A stretch of 23,073 bases of DNA from positions 1-23,073 of the IMG/VR virus record IMGVR_UViG_3300049812_000032. One strand, written 5' to 3'. Both the position numbers and the translations under genes were made by a program. Below, piece after piece: positions 11,953 to 19,127 of this stretch (position 1 is the stretch's first letter; the number at the start of each line of letters is the position of its first letter). The notes below the pieces were generated by a model. It worked only from the letters and a program-made list of their open reading frames with translations. It had not been told where the DNA came from and did no database searches. The DNA comes from a virus.

Positions 11953-12007
11953 TTTTTTTCTGAATATCCCCCAAAGTGTGACAATTATGCAACAGTTTCC
12001 TATGTAT

Positions 12008-12013
12008 ATTATA
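12008..12013 (-). promoter_or_regulatory. Candidate leftward -10 element next to the phased repeats
   Basis: Reads TATAAT leftward within CCTTATAATATACATAGG. No TTGACA-like -35 exists 16-18 bases upstream; instead the first CTGAGG repeat cluster starts 23 bases upstream. This is the layout of an activator-dependent promoter, but it is only a candidate. Confidence 0.35.
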
Positions 12014-12035
12014 AGGTGTCTGGTTCCGTTGTGGT

Positions 12036-12068
12036 TCTGAGGTGGTTCTGAGGTGGTCCTGAGGATTT
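12036..12068. repeat. Phased 11-bp repeat array, cluster A (3 units)
   Basis: Three units at 12036, 12047 and 12058: TCTGAGGTGGT, TCTGAGGTGGT, CCTGAGGATTT, exactly 11 bp apart, with a degenerate unit just before. Palindrome 12071-12082 follows after 2 bases. One-helical-turn spacing places all units on the same DNA face, as in iterons or regulator arrays. Confidence 0.85.
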
Positions 12069-12070
12069 CA

Positions 12071-12082
12071 TGGGATGTCCCA
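12071..12082. promoter_or_regulatory. TGGGAYRTCCCA palindrome (copy 7)
   Basis: TGGGATGTCCCA between the two CCTGAGG repeat clusters. Same 12-bp element as at 3213, 7683, 10008, 10492 and 11941. Confidence 0.7.
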
Positions 12083-12129
12083 TATATCCATACTCAGGCA
12101 TTCTTTCTTCTCACGTTTTCTTCAGCAGT

Positions 12130-12173
12130 CCTGAGGCATCCCTGAGGTGATCCTGAGGTAGTCCTGAGGTGGA
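12130..12173. repeat. Phased 11-bp repeat array, cluster B (4 units)
   Basis: Four CCTGAGG heptamers at 12130, 12141, 12152 and 12163, exactly 11 bp apart (CCTGAGGCATC, CCTGAGGTGAT, CCTGAGGTAGT, CCTGAGGTGGA). An inverted copy CCTCAGG follows at 12182-12188, and a partial inverted copy lies at 12093-12098. Candidate iterons or regulator-binding array. Confidence 0.88.
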
Positions 12174-12224
12174 GCAGTGATCCTCAGGAAATCATGAGGG
12201 TTCTGTGGTAGACTAAAGTAGGCC

Positions 12225-12233
12225 GGGGGGGGG
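12225..12233. repeat. G9 homopolymer in a short GC-rich island
   Basis: Nine consecutive G between GGCC and ACCCACGACGCCCCGCC, flanked by A/T-rich sequence. It could pair with the downstream CCCC as a hairpin; it could also be a sequencing or assembly weak point. No function assigned. Confidence 0.8.
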
Positions 12234-12389
12234 ACCCACGACGCCCCGCCATGTTATATATACCCTCATGACCACATGGGAAGCAATTTGGAGGTCCATG
12301 AATTAGATAATTAACTTAACTAAAGTACAACTTAGGGGTTGACTTTTGGGGTGAGGCGGGTTATTCCTAAGAAATCCTAAGGAACCCTA

Positions 12390-12418
12390 TTGACAAAAGA
12401 AGCTAAATATGTTATAAT
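12390..12418 (+). promoter_or_regulatory. Perfect-consensus sigma70 promoter for the structural genes
   Basis: TTGACA (12390-12395), 17 bases, TATAAT (12413-12418), full agreement with the bacterial housekeeping consensus. It points toward the terminase and capsid genes, about 120 bases before the first start. CCTAAG (12366-12371) and CCTAAGG (12376-12382) lie just upstream of the -35. It implies that late genes can be read by host RNA polymerase. Confidence 0.88.
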
Positions 12419-12439
12419 ATAGTTATATTAGGTTGTTCA

Positions 12440-12489
12440 TTAAGTATGTTATTAAAATTAATAACTAAGTTAATTCTTAAGATACTTAA
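12440..12489 (+). promoter_or_regulatory. Nested inverted repeats in the late leader
   Basis: The outer arms TTAAGTAT (12440-12447) and ATACTTAA (12482-12489) enclose GTTATTAA-AA-TTAATAAC (12448-12465). CTTAAG-ATA-CTTAAG (12476-12490) is an alternative hairpin. All lie just downstream of the consensus promoter. They may be an operator for a repressor or a structured 5' leader. Confidence 0.6.
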
Positions 12490-12537
12490 GTTAGTCAAAC
12501 CGTTAGGTTTGGGGTTTGTCTTTTAAAGGAGAGCGAT

Positions 12538-12600
12538 ATGAACTACGGTTACAAAAAGCCCGCCAAGAAAAAGAAGAAAAAAGCTAAGAAGAGAAAATGA
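12538..12600 (+). CDS. Poly-lysine mini-protein (20 residues)
   Basis: MNYGYKKPAKKKKKKAKKRK, 13 of 20 residues basic. The ATG at 12538 has a strong ribosome binding site (AAAGGAG, 6 bases upstream), and the stop overlaps the next start as ATGA, strong signs of translation. It is the first gene after the late promoter. Similar Lys-rich mini-proteins headed NYG.KKP occur near terminase genes in marine phages. The charge suggests nucleic acid or membrane contact, for example with packaged DNA (inference). Confidence 0.75.
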   Translation: MNYGYKKPAKKKKKKAKKRK

Positions 12601-12845
12601 TAAACTACCGAGGCGAAAAGTTTTCTGGATATAATAAACCGAAGAGGACTCCCGGCAAGTCAAAGAAGTTTGCAGTCTTGGCAAAGCAGGGGGATAAGGT
12701 TCGGTTGGTTAGATTCGGTGATCCTAACATGAGTATCAAAAAGGATCAACCTAAGCGCCGCAAGAGCTTCCGTGCAAGGCACAAGTGTGATACATCTCCA
12801 CCCAGTAAACTATCTGCACGATATTGGAGTTGTAAGAAATGGTAA
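12597..12845 (+). CDS. Basic structural/assembly-associated protein, DUF6321-like
   Basis: 82 residues, strongly basic. MINYRGEKFSGYNKPKRTPG leads to KVRLVRFGDPNMSIKKDQP, then RRKSFRARHKCDT and KLSARYWSCKKW. The FGDPNM...RR.SFRARH.CD....ARYWSCKKW block matches a family (probably DUF6321) found next to capsid or protease genes in many phages and at the C-terminus of some prohead proteases. Two conserved Cys and the His could bind metal. Role in head assembly is likely but unproven. The ATG overlaps the stop of the mini-protein. Confidence 0.85.
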   Translation: MINYRGEKFSGYNKPKRTPGKSKKFAVLAKQGDKVRLVRFGDPNMSIKKDQPKRRKSFRARHKCDTSPPSKLSARYWSCKKW

Positions 12846-12884
12846 CTGTCTTCCTACGTAGTAGGGCAAAGTCAGGAGTGATAA

Positions 12885-13256
12885 ATGTCAGACGATACAC
12901 CAGTAAAGAAGAAACGAGGTAATCCAAACTTCTACAAAGGTATGAAGGCCCTCAATCCCGAAGGAAGACCCAAAGGTTCCCTAAACAAATATACAAAGCT
13001 CTCAAGAGAACTTATGTCCACCAAAGGACCGGAGATTGTAAACAAGGTAATTGAGATGGCATTGGAAGGCGACAGGCATTGTCTGAAGATGTGTATGGAC
13101 AGAATTATCCCTACCTCAAAAGCAGTAGAGATTACACACGAACATCAGGACTTAGGTGTTAATATTATAATCGAAGGTGTAAAAGCTGTAGAAGCAAAGG
13201 AAGCAAAAGAGCAGGAAGTATTTGAAGCAGAGTTTGAAGAAATAAAAGATGCCTGA
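12885..13256 (+). CDS. Putative small terminase subunit (DUF5681-like N-terminus)
   Basis: 123 residues. The N-terminus KKRGNPNFYKGMKALNPEGR and PKGSLNKYTKLSRELM matches the DUF5681 pattern (NP.GRPKGS.NK) found in small terminases and packaging proteins. A helical domain (EIVNKVIEMALEGDRHCLKM) and an acidic tail follow. Its position directly before the large terminase, with an 8-base overlap, supports a DNA-recognition role in packaging; inference from context plus motif. The ATG at 12885 has AGGAG upstream. Confidence 0.8.
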   Translation: MSDDTPVKKKRGNPNFYKGMKALNPEGRPKGSLNKYTKLSRELMSTKGPEIVNKVIEMALEGDRHCLKMCMDRIIPTSKAVEITHEHQDLGVNIIIEGVKAVEAKEAKEQEVFEAEFEEIKDA

Positions 13257-14529
13257 TCTAAAGGTTACTCTTCACGATGCTCAAATGCAAATCTTCAAGT
13301 CTGACAAACGATTTAAAGTAGCAAGTTGTGGCAGGAGATTTGGTAAAAGTTATTTAGCTGCATGGGTGCTGATTATTAAAGCACTCCAAAGTGAGGACAA
13401 GGATGTCTTCTATGTAGCCCCCACATTTCAACAAGCTAAAGATATTCTCTGGTCAATCCTCAAGGACGTAGGCCAGAATGTAATCAAAAGCACACACGAA
13501 AACACTGCTACAATTACACTGGTCAATGACCGTAAGATTTATCTAAAGGGATCAGACAGACCAGATACACTACGAGGCGTAGGTCTAGCATATGTCGTAA
13601 TGGACGAATATGCCTCAATGAAACCAGAAGTGTGGGAAATGATCCTTAGGCCCACACTGGCAGACGTTAAGGGTGGTGCATTGTTTATAGGTACACCCGC
13701 AGGTAAGAACCATTTTCACAAGCTGTGGCTAGAAGCACAACTACCAGAAAACGAAAAAGATTGGGAGTCCTATCAATTTGTTTCAACAGATAATCCTTTT
13801 TTGGACCCCGATGAAATCGAAGCCGCCAAGAAATCAATGTCTACTCAGGCATTTCGTCAGGAATTTGAAGCTACCTTTGAAAGTTTTTCAGGTGGTGTAT
13901 TTAAGGAAGAATGGATTAAATATGAAGATGATGAAGAGTTTGATGAAGATACGGCCTCTAAAACGGGTTCGTATGTGGTTTCAGTCGATCCGGCAGGCTT
14001 TGAAAAAAGCGATAAGTCCAGAGGACTAAAGTCTTCTAAACTAGACGAAACTGCTATATCAGTAGTTAAAGTAGTTGGTGATGAGTGGTTAGTTAAAGAC
14101 ATACACCACGGTCGTTGGAACATCAAAGAGACAGCAGAAAAGATTATTACGATAGCTGAAGATGTAAATGCAACGACAGTAGGAATTGAAGCAGGTGCGC
14201 TTAAGAATGCCATCATGCCCTACATCGAAGATGAAATGAGAACAAGAGGTTCTTGGATTAATCTTACAGATGTTACTCATGGCGGCAAAAGAAAGCAAGA
14301 CAGAATAGTTTGGTCTTTGCAGGGCAGGTTTGAACACGGCAAGATCAAGTTTAGAAAAGCAGAGTGGAACCACCACTTTATAAGTCAGATGCTAGACTTT
14401 CCAAGTCCACTTTCTCACGATGACTTGTTAGACTCTTTGGCATACATAGACCAAGTTTCGGTAGCAGACTTTGCACAACAGATAGAACTAGACGAGTGGG
14501 AACCTTTGGATACTGTATCAGGATATTAA
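13249..14529 (+). CDS. terL: Terminase large subunit (packaging ATPase and nuclease)
   Basis: 426 residues, a usual terL length. ATPase: SCGRRFGKSYLAA (Walker A, Lys33), VVMDEYA (Walker B, Asp119, Glu120), GTPAG coupling motif (148-152). Nuclease: VVSVDPAG (Asp247), GIEAGAL (Glu314) and SHDDLLDSLAY (Asp391, Asp392, Asp395), giving the RNase H-like acidic triad. It drives DNA into the prohead at the portal and cuts the concatemer. The start overlaps the small terminase by 8 bases; the portal gene follows 3 bases after the stop. Confidence 0.97.
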   Translation: MPDLKVTLHDAQMQIFKSDKRFKVASCGRRFGKSYLAAWVLIIKALQSEDKDVFYVAPTFQQAKDILWSILKDVGQNVIKSTHENTATITLVNDRKIYLKGSDRPDTLRGVGLAYVVMDEYASMKPEVWEMILRPTLADVKGGALFIGTPAGKNHFHKLWLEAQLPENEKDWESYQFVSTDNPFLDPDEIEAAKKSMSTQAFRQEFEATFESFSGGVFKEEWIKYEDDEEFDEDTASKTGSYVVSVDPAGFEKSDKSRGLKSSKLDETAISVVKVVGDEWLVKDIHHGRWNIKETAEKIITIAEDVNATTVGIEAGALKNAIMPYIEDEMRTRGSWINLTDVTHGGKRKQDRIVWSLQGRFEHGKIKFRKAEWNHHFISQMLDFPSPLSHDDLLDSLAYIDQVSVADFAQQIELDEWEPLDTVSGY

Positions 14530-14532
14530 TTT

Positions 14533-16476
14533 ATGGATGAACTATCATATAAAGACCCTCAGGCATCCCTAGTTTCGTGGGTTATAAGTAAGGTGGAAGA
14601 ATGGGAAACCCATCGTAACACCAACTACATGGAAAACTGGGATGAGTACTATCGCATCTGGCGTGGTATCTGGTCTTATGAAGATAGAAACCGTGAATCC
14701 GAAAACTCCAAACTAATTTCTCCTGCTACACAACAGGCTATTGAGTCAACTGTAGCAGAACTGGAAGAAGCTATTTTTGGTCAGGACATGTGGTTTGACC
14801 TGCGTGATGATGTTCTTGACCAAAACTCCATTGATGCTACGGTAGTTAAAGTTCTTTTGCAGGAAGACCTGAACAGATGTAAAGTAAAAGATGCAGTAGT
14901 TGAGTGTCTTTTAAATGCTGCTATCTACGGTACAGGCATTGCCAAGATTAATGTTATAGACGAAATAGATCGTGTACCAGTAGAAACTGCTGTTCCCAAC
15001 ACGCTTACTACAGATGTTAGTGTTCAGGAAAATGTAATTACTTCTGTAAAGGTTGACTCACTTACACCAAAAGAATTTGTTATTGATCCCTGTGTAACTT
15101 CTATTGACGAAGCTCTTGGTGTTGCACAGGTTGTCGCCAAGCCTAAGTATGAAATCATTGAAGGAATGAAAGAAGGGGTTTACGAAGATAAACCTTTAGG
15201 AAGTTATGACCATGTTGACTTTGGTTATGACGAAGAGTCGGATGGTGATTACTCCGATATGGATAAGGTTAAGATTGTAGAGTACTGGGGACGGGTTCCC
15301 AAGAAGTATCTTAACAACAAAACCGAAGGGTTGTTAGAAGAGTTTGATTATGAAGACGACGAGCTTGTAGAAGCTGTTGTTGTTATTGCAAATGATTCGG
15401 TAGTTCTTAAGGCGGCTGAAAATCCATATCTGATGAAAGATCGTCCGTTTGTGTCTTTTCAGCTAGATCGGGTTCCCAATAAATTCTGGGGACGAGGCGT
15501 GGCAGAGAAAGGTTACAATCCTCAGAAGGCTCTGGATGCAGAACTAAGAGCAAGGATTGACGCTCTGGCCCTTACAACACATCCTATGATGGGTGTGGAT
15601 GCTACTCGTCTCCCAAGGGGAGTCAAGTTCGAGGTCAAAGCCGGTAAGACAATTCTTACAAACGGTGATCCTCGGTCAGCCTTGCTCCCCTTAAACTTTG
15701 GAAATGTAGCCAACACTACATTTACTGAAAGTGCTGAACTAGAACGTATGGTTCAGATGGGTACTGGAGCAATGGACGGGGCTAACAGTAACTTTGCTAA
15801 CCCTCGTAACTCTACTGCTTCTGGTATGTCTATGCTACAGGCAGCATCTATCAAACGTCAGAAGCGTACTATTATGAACTTTCAGGAAAACTTCCTGATT
15901 CCTTTGATTCATAAGTCTGCCCTACGCTATATTCAGTTTGCACCGGAGCGGTATCCGGCAGGAGACTACAAATTTAAAGCATACTCAAGCATGGGTATTA
16001 TGGCTAAAGAGTTGGAAATGATGCAGCTTATTCAGCTTATGTCCATGACTCAGCCGGGAACTCCTCCCCATGCCATGCTTCTTATGTCCATCTTTGATAA
16101 CAGTTCTGTACCAAACAGGGACGCAATGAAACAGGCTATTGCTCAGACAATGCAGCCTGATCCAGCAGCCGCACAGGTACAACAAATGGCACAGCAACTT
16201 GAACTTATGAAGTTGCAGATGGAAATTGAAGAAATGAAAGCCAGTGCAATGAAAGACACTGCACATGCCGTCAAGTTACAATCTGAAGCTCAAACTAAAT
16301 CACCTGAGATTGACATGGCTAAAGTTCAAATGGAACTGGCAGAAAAGCTGGCACGTATTGAAAAACTTAAGGTAGATGCTGAAAACGTAAGGTCTGAAAC
16401 AATGCGTAATGGTCCTGAAGTTCAGCACCTACAGTCAGAAACTATTCTTAACCTTGCAAAAGCTCAGAACCAGTGA
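14533..16476 (+). CDS. Portal (head-tail connector) protein
   Basis: 647 residues, directly after terL as usual for portals. The N-terminus (WISKVEEWETHRNTNYMENW, then YYRIWRGIW) and ISPATQQAIESTVAELEEAI resemble podovirus portals. The core includes RPFVSFQLDRVPNKFWGRGV. The last about 120 residues are Gln/Met/Lys-rich coiled coil (QQMAQQLELMKLQMEIEEM), like the barrel extension of P22-type portals. It forms the dodecameric ring through which DNA enters and leaves. The ATG at 14533 has only AGGATAT upstream, so translation may be coupled to terL. Confidence 0.92.
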   Translation: MDELSYKDPQASLVSWVISKVEEWETHRNTNYMENWDEYYRIWRGIWSYEDRNRESENSKLISPATQQAIESTVAELEEAIFGQDMWFDLRDDVLDQNSIDATVVKVLLQEDLNRCKVKDAVVECLLNAAIYGTGIAKINVIDEIDRVPVETAVPNTLTTDVSVQENVITSVKVDSLTPKEFVIDPCVTSIDEALGVAQVVAKPKYEIIEGMKEGVYEDKPLGSYDHVDFGYDEESDGDYSDMDKVKIVEYWGRVPKKYLNNKTEGLLEEFDYEDDELVEAVVVIANDSVVLKAAENPYLMKDRPFVSFQLDRVPNKFWGRGVAEKGYNPQKALDAELRARIDALALTTHPMMGVDATRLPRGVKFEVKAGKTILTNGDPRSALLPLNFGNVANTTFTESAELERMVQMGTGAMDGANSNFANPRNSTASGMSMLQAASIKRQKRTIMNFQENFLIPLIHKSALRYIQFAPERYPAGDYKFKAYSSMGIMAKELEMMQLIQLMSMTQPGTPPHAMLLMSIFDNSSVPNRDAMKQAIAQTMQPDPAAAQVQQMAQQLELMKLQMEIEEMKASAMKDTAHAVKLQSEAQTKSPEIDMAKVQMELAEKLARIEKLKVDAENVRSETMRNGPEVQHLQSETILNLAKAQNQ

Positions 16477-16703
16477 CTGACAAAGAAATTCTTGAGGGAC
16501 GTTTAAATTTATTTACCAACGACGCTTGGGTTTCCTTCACTAAGGAACTCGAAGATATGGCAAAATCGTTGGAAAATATACAAAACATACCTGACGAGAA
16601 GACCCTGTTCTTAAGAAGGGGTCAGGTGGATATGCTAAATATGATAATTAATTTAGAGGAAACCACCAAACTAGCGTTGGATCAATTAGAGTTAGACATC
16701 TAA
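16473..16703 (+). CDS. Small conserved protein after portal (76 residues)
   Basis: Starts at GTG 16473, overlapping the portal stop by 4 bases (GTGA), with only a weak ribosome binding site, so it is probably translationally coupled. The sequence is helical and acidic: ILEGRLNLFTNDAWVSFTKE, then LEDMAKSLENIQN and FLRRGQVDMLNMIINLEETT. Small proteins of this look occur between portal and scaffold in SIO1-like phages; role unknown, maybe head-assembly related (inference from position). Confidence 0.75.
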   Translation: MTDKEILEGRLNLFTNDAWVSFTKELEDMAKSLENIQNIPDEKTLFLRRGQVDMLNMIINLEETTKLALDQLELDI

Positions 16704-16752
16704 TCCCAACATTTTTTAACTCCATAATCTTTATAGACGGAGGATTGGTAAT

Positions 16753-17541
16753 ATGGATAGCATTGTTGTAGAAGAACAAGTCGAAACGCCTGAGGAAGCA
16801 GAACAGTATGCGAACATCGAAGAGGCTCCCGAAGTGGAACAACCTCAGGAAGAGCAAGAGGTGGAACTACCTGAAAAGTTCAAGGGTAAGTCGATGGAAG
16901 ACATCGTATCTTCATACGAAAACCTTGAAAAAGAACTTGGACGGAAGGGTCAAGAACTAGGCGAACTCAGGAAACTAACAGACGGTATTCTTCAACAGCA
17001 GATTACCACACAAGAAAGCGGAACAGAAGAGCTTGAAGAGGAAGTTGATTTCTTCGATAACCCTGAACAAGCGGTCAGTAAAGTTATTGAAAACCATCCT
17101 AAGTTCCGTGAGTTTGAACAGCAGCGTCAGACACAACAGATTGAGACGACTACTGCCAAACTTAAAGAAGCTCATCCTGATTTCATGGATATCGTTGCTG
17201 ATTCCAAGTTTCAGGAGTGGGTTCAGGATAGCCCCGTGAGGCAGCAACTGTTTGTTTCGGCACACAACTATAATTTACCAGCCGCTATGGAACTGATGAA
17301 TAATTGGAAAGAGCGATCACTGATAAATAACACAAGTGAAGTCGAAGCAGAAAAAGCAGCCAACCGCGAACAAGCTATGAAGGCAGGAAAAGGTGTTTCC
17401 CGTTCTTCTTCTGAGTCTACAGCCGGTAAAAAAATCTACCGTAGAGCTGATCTTATCAGACTTAAAACTACTGACCCTGATCGTTATGAGTCACTACAGG
17501 ATGAAATCCTAGCTGCTTATGCGGAGGGTCGCGTTAAGTAA
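16753..17541 (+). CDS. Capsid scaffold (assembly) protein
   Basis: 262 residues, very acidic and Gln/Glu-rich, with coiled coil. After an acidic start (residues 1-40), ELPEKFKGKSMEDIVSSYEN and LEKELGRKGQELGELRK form a motif common in podovirus scaffolds. The basic C-terminus KKIYRRADLIRLKTTDPDRY could be the coat-binding segment. It lies between portal and major capsid genes, the standard place. GGAGG is about 8 bases upstream of the ATG. The scaffold guides prohead assembly and leaves before packaging. Confidence 0.9.
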   Translation: MDSIVVEEQVETPEEAEQYANIEEAPEVEQPQEEQEVELPEKFKGKSMEDIVSSYENLEKELGRKGQELGELRKLTDGILQQQITTQESGTEELEEEVDFFDNPEQAVSKVIENHPKFREFEQQRQTQQIETTTAKLKEAHPDFMDIVADSKFQEWVQDSPVRQQLFVSAHNYNLPAAMELMNNWKERSLINNTSEVEAEKAANREQAMKAGKGVSRSSSESTAGKKIYRRADLIRLKTTDPDRYESLQDEILAAYAEGRVK

Positions 17542-17566
17542 CCCTTATAAAGAAAGGAATTAAATT

Positions 17567-18490
17567 ATGGCTTTGGGTACTGGACATCAAACTACCACAA
17601 CGGGTGCAACTTTTATTCCCGAACTGTGGTCCGACGAAGTTATTGCCGGTTATAAGGCAAATCTCGTTCTCGGTAACCTCGTTACCAAAATTAACCACGC
17701 CGGTAAAAAAGGCGACACGATCCACATTCCGGCTCCGGTTCGTGGTTCTGCTAATGTTAAAGCTGCAAACACTCAGGTTACGCTTCAGGGCGACACCCAC
17801 AGTGAAGTGCAGGTTAGCATTAACAAGCACTATGAATATTCCGTCTTGATTGAAGACATCACGGAAGTTCAGGCGCTTCAGTCGCTTCGCCGGTTCTACA
17901 CCGACGACGCTGGCTATGCTCTTGCTACGCAGGTTGATACGGACCTGTTTACGCTTGCTGAAGGCTTTCAGGGCGGAACAGTAGGCGGCACAGGTGCGGC
18001 TCTTTATGAAAAGGCTGTTATCGGTGGTGATGGAACGACCCTGTACACGGGTAACTCCTCAAACGCTTCTGACCTGACGGATGCTGGTATTCGTGCCATG
18101 ATCCTCAAGCTGGATAACGCTGACGTTCCTTCGGATAACCGTTGCATGGTTATTCCTCCGATTGCTGCTAACGACATGCTCGGCATCAACCGCTTCACTG
18201 AACAGCAGTTCATTGGTAACGGTGACGCCATCAAGACCGGCAAGATCGGTAGCATCTACGGCATGGACGTTTACGTTTCGTCCAACTGCCCGTCCATCAA
18301 CTCCAATGCCCAGCGCGTTGGTGTCATGATGCACAAAGATGCTCTGTGTCTTGCCGAACAAATGGGTGTTCGTTCGCAGACCCAGTACAAGCAGGAATAC
18401 CTCGGTGACCTGTTTACGGCTGATACGCTGTACGGTGTTGCGGAACTCCGCGACAACGCTGGTATTGCCTTTGTTGTACCTGCTACCTAA
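17567..18490 (+). CDS. Major capsid protein
   Basis: 307 residues starting MALGTGHQTTTTGATFIPEL, followed by GDTIHIPAPVRG, VQVSINKHYEYSVLIEDITE and RFYTDDAGYALATQVDTDLF, a pattern of HK97-fold coats in marine podoviruses. It follows the scaffold with an AAGGAA ribosome binding site, and a strong stem-loop follows its stop. Codon use is richer in C-ending codons (GGC, AAC, GAC) than in neighbouring genes, as expected for the most abundant virion protein. 'ATG GCT' start context fits high expression. Confidence 0.95.
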   Translation: MALGTGHQTTTTGATFIPELWSDEVIAGYKANLVLGNLVTKINHAGKKGDTIHIPAPVRGSANVKAANTQVTLQGDTHSEVQVSINKHYEYSVLIEDITEVQALQSLRRFYTDDAGYALATQVDTDLFTLAEGFQGGTVGGTGAALYEKAVIGGDGTTLYTGNSSNASDLTDAGIRAMILKLDNADVPSDNRCMVIPPIAANDMLGINRFTEQQFIGNGDAIKTGKIGSIYGMDVYVSSNCPSINSNAQRVGVMMHKDALCLAEQMGVRSQTQYKQEYLGDLFTADTLYGVAELRDNAGIAFVVPAT

Positions 18491-18499
18491 GTAGGTCTA

Positions 18500-18531
18500 G
18501 GGAGTCTCCGGTCTAATGGCTGGGGACTCCC
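18500..18531 (+). terminator. Stem-loop after the major capsid gene
   Basis: GGGAGTCTCC (18500-18509) pairs with GGGGACTCCC (18522-18531): 10 bp with one G-U pair and a 12-base loop. It is nine bases after the capsid stop. No T-run follows (ACCCTTATAC), so it may be a partial terminator or mRNA-stabilising end that raises capsid mRNA over downstream genes. Confidence 0.75.
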
Positions 18532-18554
18532 ACCCTTATACAGGATAAGCTAAT

Positions 18555-19127
18555 ATGATTACTCTTGAAGCAGCCTTATCGGATACCAGTTACAATCTAG
18601 AACTGGAAAAGATTAAAAACAAGATAGCACAGCTATATAAAGAATTGCTTACCAAGACTTTTAAACAAGCTAATCCTGCCGCAAGTATGGAAGAGTTGTA
18701 TAGTTTTTTAGAAGAAAACGAATTGGAATTTAAAGATACTGAAGAGTTTGAAGACGAAGCGGCAGATATTGAAAACATTTTATCGTTGCTTTCAGATAAA
18801 GAAGACCTAGACCCTATTAAAGAAAAATCTTTTGAAACTCCTTCGGTAGCCTCCGGTAAAACACCGGGAAACAAATCAAATGAAAAAGGTGAAGTTCCAA
18901 ACACCGTAGCATTAAAAGATTACAAAGGAGGATTGTTTACCCCTCCAGATAAAAAAATTAAGAAAGTTACAAAAGCACTTAAAACTCCTACTGGAAAAGT
19001 AAACAGAGTTATTGATGACAATCCTAAAGTAGACACTCAAATGCTAAAAGAAGTGTGGGATAAGGAACGAGACAAGCTTTTAGAATTGGTTAGACAACGT
19101 AACAAGGAATATGGTGTTGTACTATGA
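18555..19127 (+). CDS. Hypothetical virion-region protein (190 residues)
   Basis: An N-terminal helical part (LELEKIKNKIAQLYKELLTK), an acidic middle (about residues 50-90), a flexible Ser/Pro/Lys stretch (SVASGKTPGNKSNEKGEV) and a C-terminal basic/helical part (EVWDKERDKLLELVRQRNKE). Not recognised. Its place directly after the capsid gene and its low-complexity make-up suggest a head-completion, connector or internal virion role, but this is context only. AGGA lies about 9 bases upstream of the ATG. Confidence 0.75.
   Translation: MITLEAALSDTSYNLELEKIKNKIAQLYKELLTKTFKQANPAASMEELYSFLEENELEFKDTEEFEDEAADIENILSLLSDKEDLDPIKEKSFETPSVASGKTPGNKSNEKGEVPNTVALKDYKGGLFTPPDKKIKKVTKALKTPTGKVNRVIDDNPKVDTQMLKEVWDKERDKLLELVRQRNKEYGVVL

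Larger units (their letters stand above)
11856..12537. promoter_or_regulatory. Gene-free divergent control region
   Basis: About 680 bases without a supportable gene on either strand, between the leftward early-type genes and the rightward structural genes. It holds a leftward promoter, a second leftward -10-like TATAAT, two palindromes, two phased 11-bp repeat arrays, a G9 tract, A/T-rich stretches, a perfect-consensus rightward promoter and a structured rightward leader. The combination suggests a transcription control region and/or replication origin (inference). Confidence 0.85.

Noticed and set aside
11856-11984. A 43-codon N-terminal extension of the first leftward gene (start at 11984)
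   Set aside because: It would cover the TTGACA/TATGTA promoter and a palindrome, has no ribosome binding site, and the ATG at 11855 has a good one.
12036-12173. CRISPR array
   Set aside because: Units are 11 bp with 4-bp spacers; no 25-40 bp repeats, unique spacers or cas genes.
12250-12320. Very short open frame (12 codons) in the control region starting at an ATG near 12269
   Set aside because: No ribosome binding site, no coupling to neighbours and too short to support.
12340-12370. A second rightward promoter, TTGACT-17-TATTCC
   Set aside because: Weak -10 and it lies immediately before the perfect-consensus promoter; not convincing.
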